Positions 62,536 to 64,000 of a DNA stretch of 64,000 nucleotides are shown here, one piece after another (the first letter of the stretch is position 1; the number at the start of each line of letters is the position of its first letter). Below the pieces are notes generated by a model. It was not told the origin of the DNA. It made no database searches and saw nothing but the letters and a program-made list of their open reading frames with translations. The stretch is from NCBI GenBank assembly GCA_025353105.1, contig JANXRG010000068.1, forward strand, positions 1-64,000, written 5' to 3'. This DNA is from Verrucomicrobiota bacterium. GTDB taxonomy: Bacteria; Verrucomicrobiota; Verrucomicrobiia; Chthoniobacterales; SZAS-18. The translations under genes were made by a program, and so were the position numbers.

Positions 62536-63960
62536 ATGTTTCTCCGACAAATCTTTGATCTCCGGCTTTCCCAGTACGCGTACGTGATTGGTTGCCAGCG
62601 TAGCGGGGAAGCCATCGTCATCGATCCCGAACGCGACGTGCAACGCTATCAGCGGGTCGCCGCGGAGAACGACTTGAAAATCGTGGCGGTCGCCGAGACG
62701 CACATTCACGCGGACTTCGTCAGCGGTGCGCGGGCGCTGGTGGAAAATGACGGGGCGCATGGATACCTGTCGGCCGAAGGTGGCGGGGACTGGCAGTCGG
62801 AGTGGGCACGCGGAGGCAAGGACGTCACGCTCCTGCGCGATGGGGATCATTTTAATATCGGACGAATCCGTTTCGATGTCCGGCACACTCCGGGGCACAC
62901 GCCCGAGCACATTTGCTTTCTCGTCACGGACGAAGGCAGCGGGGCAACCGAACCCATCGCCCTGTTGAGCGGCGATTTTCTCTTCGTCGGCGACGCCGGT
63001 CGGCCGGATTTGCTGGAGACGGCCGCGGGCATCGGCGGCACCCAGCAGAAGGGGGCGGACGAACTTTATGCGAGCCTCCGTCGACTGGACGATCTTTCGG
63101 ATTTTCTGCAGGTCCTGCCCGCGCACGGCGCGGGCAGCGCCTGTGGCAAGGCGCTTGGGGCGGTGCCAAGCTCGACGTTGGGATACGAGCGGCGGTTCAA
63201 CCCGACCCTGCGCCTGGCCCTGCAGGGAGGTGCCGGCGACTTCGCCTCCTCCATTCTCACCGGGCAGCCTGAACCCCCGCTTTATTTCGCCGAGATGAAA
63301 CGCGTCAATCGCGCCGGACCCGATGTCACGGTGCAGGTGCCGACGCCGCGCGCGTGGACGGTGGACATGGCGATCGCCGCCGCCCAGCGTGGTGAGGTCG
63401 TGCTCCTCGATACGCGTCCCCGGACGACCTTTCTCGAAACTCATCTACGCGGCAGCCTTTACGCGCCGGCAGCCGGAAACTTCTCGGATGCGGCCGGGAG
63501 CTACCTCGCGCCCGGCGACCAGATCGTGCTTATCGTCGAGCGCGAGGAGGTCGTTGCGGCGGCCGCACTGGAGCTCTTTCGCATTGGTTTCGATCACCTC
63601 GCGGGCTGGGTGCTTGCGGCGGACATTGCCACCGCGTCGGGTGCACTCGAAACGGTCCGCCGTGTCCGGTTCGACGAACTGGGTTCGTGGCTGGCGAGTC
63701 ATCCCGACACCAGAATCCTCGATGTGCGTCGCGCCTCGGAGTTTGCGTCGAGCCATCTCCGCGGCGCGAAGAACATCGCCCACACGCGCCTGCGCGCCCG
63801 CCTTGCGGAGGTGCCGGACGCGCCGTTTGTCCTCGTGCATTGTCAAAGCGGGATGCGTGCGCTTCCCGCCATCGCGTTTCTCCGCCGCGCGGGTCGCGAA
63901 GCGCTGCTCATCGACGGTTCCTTTGCCAACGCGCCGCGCGAACTCATCGAGCAATTTTAA
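62536..63960 (+). CDS. persulfide dioxygenase-like MBL hydrolase fused to two rhodanese domains
   Basis: A 474-residue protein. Residues 1 to about 250 form a metallo-beta-lactamase-fold domain of the ETHE1/persulfide dioxygenase type: ETHIHADFVSG (His56, His58, Asp60), HTPGHTPEHI and LLSGDFLFVGDAGRPDL. Two rhodanese modules follow. The first (about 275-360) lacks the active-site cysteine; the second (about 380-474) has HCQSGMRA with the catalytic Cys. The protein probably oxidises glutathione persulfide to sulfite and handles sulfane sulfur. The ATG at 62536 is used. It ends at the right edge of the window. Confidence 0.9.
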   Translation: MFLRQIFDLRLSQYAYVIGCQRSGEAIVIDPERDVQRYQRVAAENDLKIVAVAETHIHADFVSGARALVENDGAHGYLSAEGGGDWQSEWARGGKDVTLLRDGDHFNIGRIRFDVRHTPGHTPEHICFLVTDEGSGATEPIALLSGDFLFVGDAGRPDLLETAAGIGGTQQKGADELYASLRRLDDLSDFLQVLPAHGAGSACGKALGAVPSSTLGYERRFNPTLRLALQGGAGDFASSILTGQPEPPLYFAEMKRVNRAGPDVTVQVPTPRAWTVDMAIAAAQRGEVVLLDTRPRTTFLETHLRGSLYAPAAGNFSDAAGSYLAPGDQIVLIVEREEVVAAAALELFRIGFDHLAGWVLAADIATASGALETVRRVRFDELGSWLASHPDTRILDVRRASEFASSHLRGAKNIAHTRLRARLAEVPDAPFVLVHCQSGMRALPAIAFLRRAGREALLIDGSFANAPRELIEQF

Positions 63961-64000
63961 CTGTCGCCCAACCGCGACGGACCGTTGCGCAACTGTCATT

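Overview
The window looks like chromosomal DNA of a GC-rich (roughly 62-64%) Gram-negative bacterium, most likely a Verrucomicrobiota member (Opitutae or Chthoniobacter-like). This is inference. It rests on the exported beta-helix protein with a verrucomicrobial-style C-terminal domain (21107-22675), short 'ctcgaaactcgaa' intergenic repeats, TAGGTGGAACGC palindromic elements, a fused alpha/beta E1 dehydrogenase, and many small operons with TCAT/ATGA overlaps. I saw no rRNA, tRNA, CRISPR array, prophage or intact insertion sequence.

Left part (1-7.3 kb): the 5' end of a BNR/WD40-like repeat protein at the edge, a long non-coding stretch, a twin-CBS protein, an alpha/beta-hydrolase fused to a class III nucleotide cyclase, and a PanE-like reductase. 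Tryptophan catabolism follows. A plus-strand operon encodes tryptophan 2,3-dioxygenase, 2-aminomuconate semialdehyde dehydrogenase and a RidA-type 2-aminomuconate deaminase. It converges on a minus-strand operon (17.9 to 7.3 kb) that carries 3-hydroxyanthranilate dioxygenase, ACMS decarboxylase, kynureninase and kynurenine 3-monooxygenase. Upstream on the same strand are a fused 2-oxoacid dehydrogenase E1, an SDR and an ABC exporter pair. Together these cover tryptophan to 2-aminomuconate and its deamination. Only kynurenine formamidase is not recognisable. The two operons meet at a 104-bp palindromic element whose two ends supply both stop codons.

Middle (18-38 kb): an M24 peptidase with a probable leaderless promoter, a MATE exporter split by an amber codon, a beta-helix protein, a fatty-acid desaturase, a GNAT/FemAB-like protein, a ureohydrolase-fold protein coupled to a large polytopic membrane protein, a lipid kinase, an adenylate-kinase-like protein with an unknown C-terminal half, an MBOAT/SGNH acyl-transfer pair, an exported alpha/beta hydrolase, a CHASE3 membrane protein, an NHL beta-propeller and an SRPBCC protein.

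Right part (38-64 kb): a 1364-residue membrane/periplasmic protein of unknown function, a serine beta-lactamase-like hydrolase, a lipoprotein, a DUF4198-like protein, a coupled transhydrogenase-like/Gdx-type exporter pair, a glycosyltransferase, a methyltransferase coupled to small membrane proteins, a second beta-helix protein, VanZ, two exported proteins preceding a TerB/FHA-like/ABCG fusion transporter, 2-oxoacid:ferredoxin oxidoreductase (KorAB), a cyclase-NB-ARC-like regulator, a VOC protein and a persulfide-dioxygenase-rhodanese fusion. Most genes are intact housekeeping, catabolic or envelope functions. The oddities are repeat-derived: an element donating stop codons, and a repeat-encoded basic tail on the dioxygenase.
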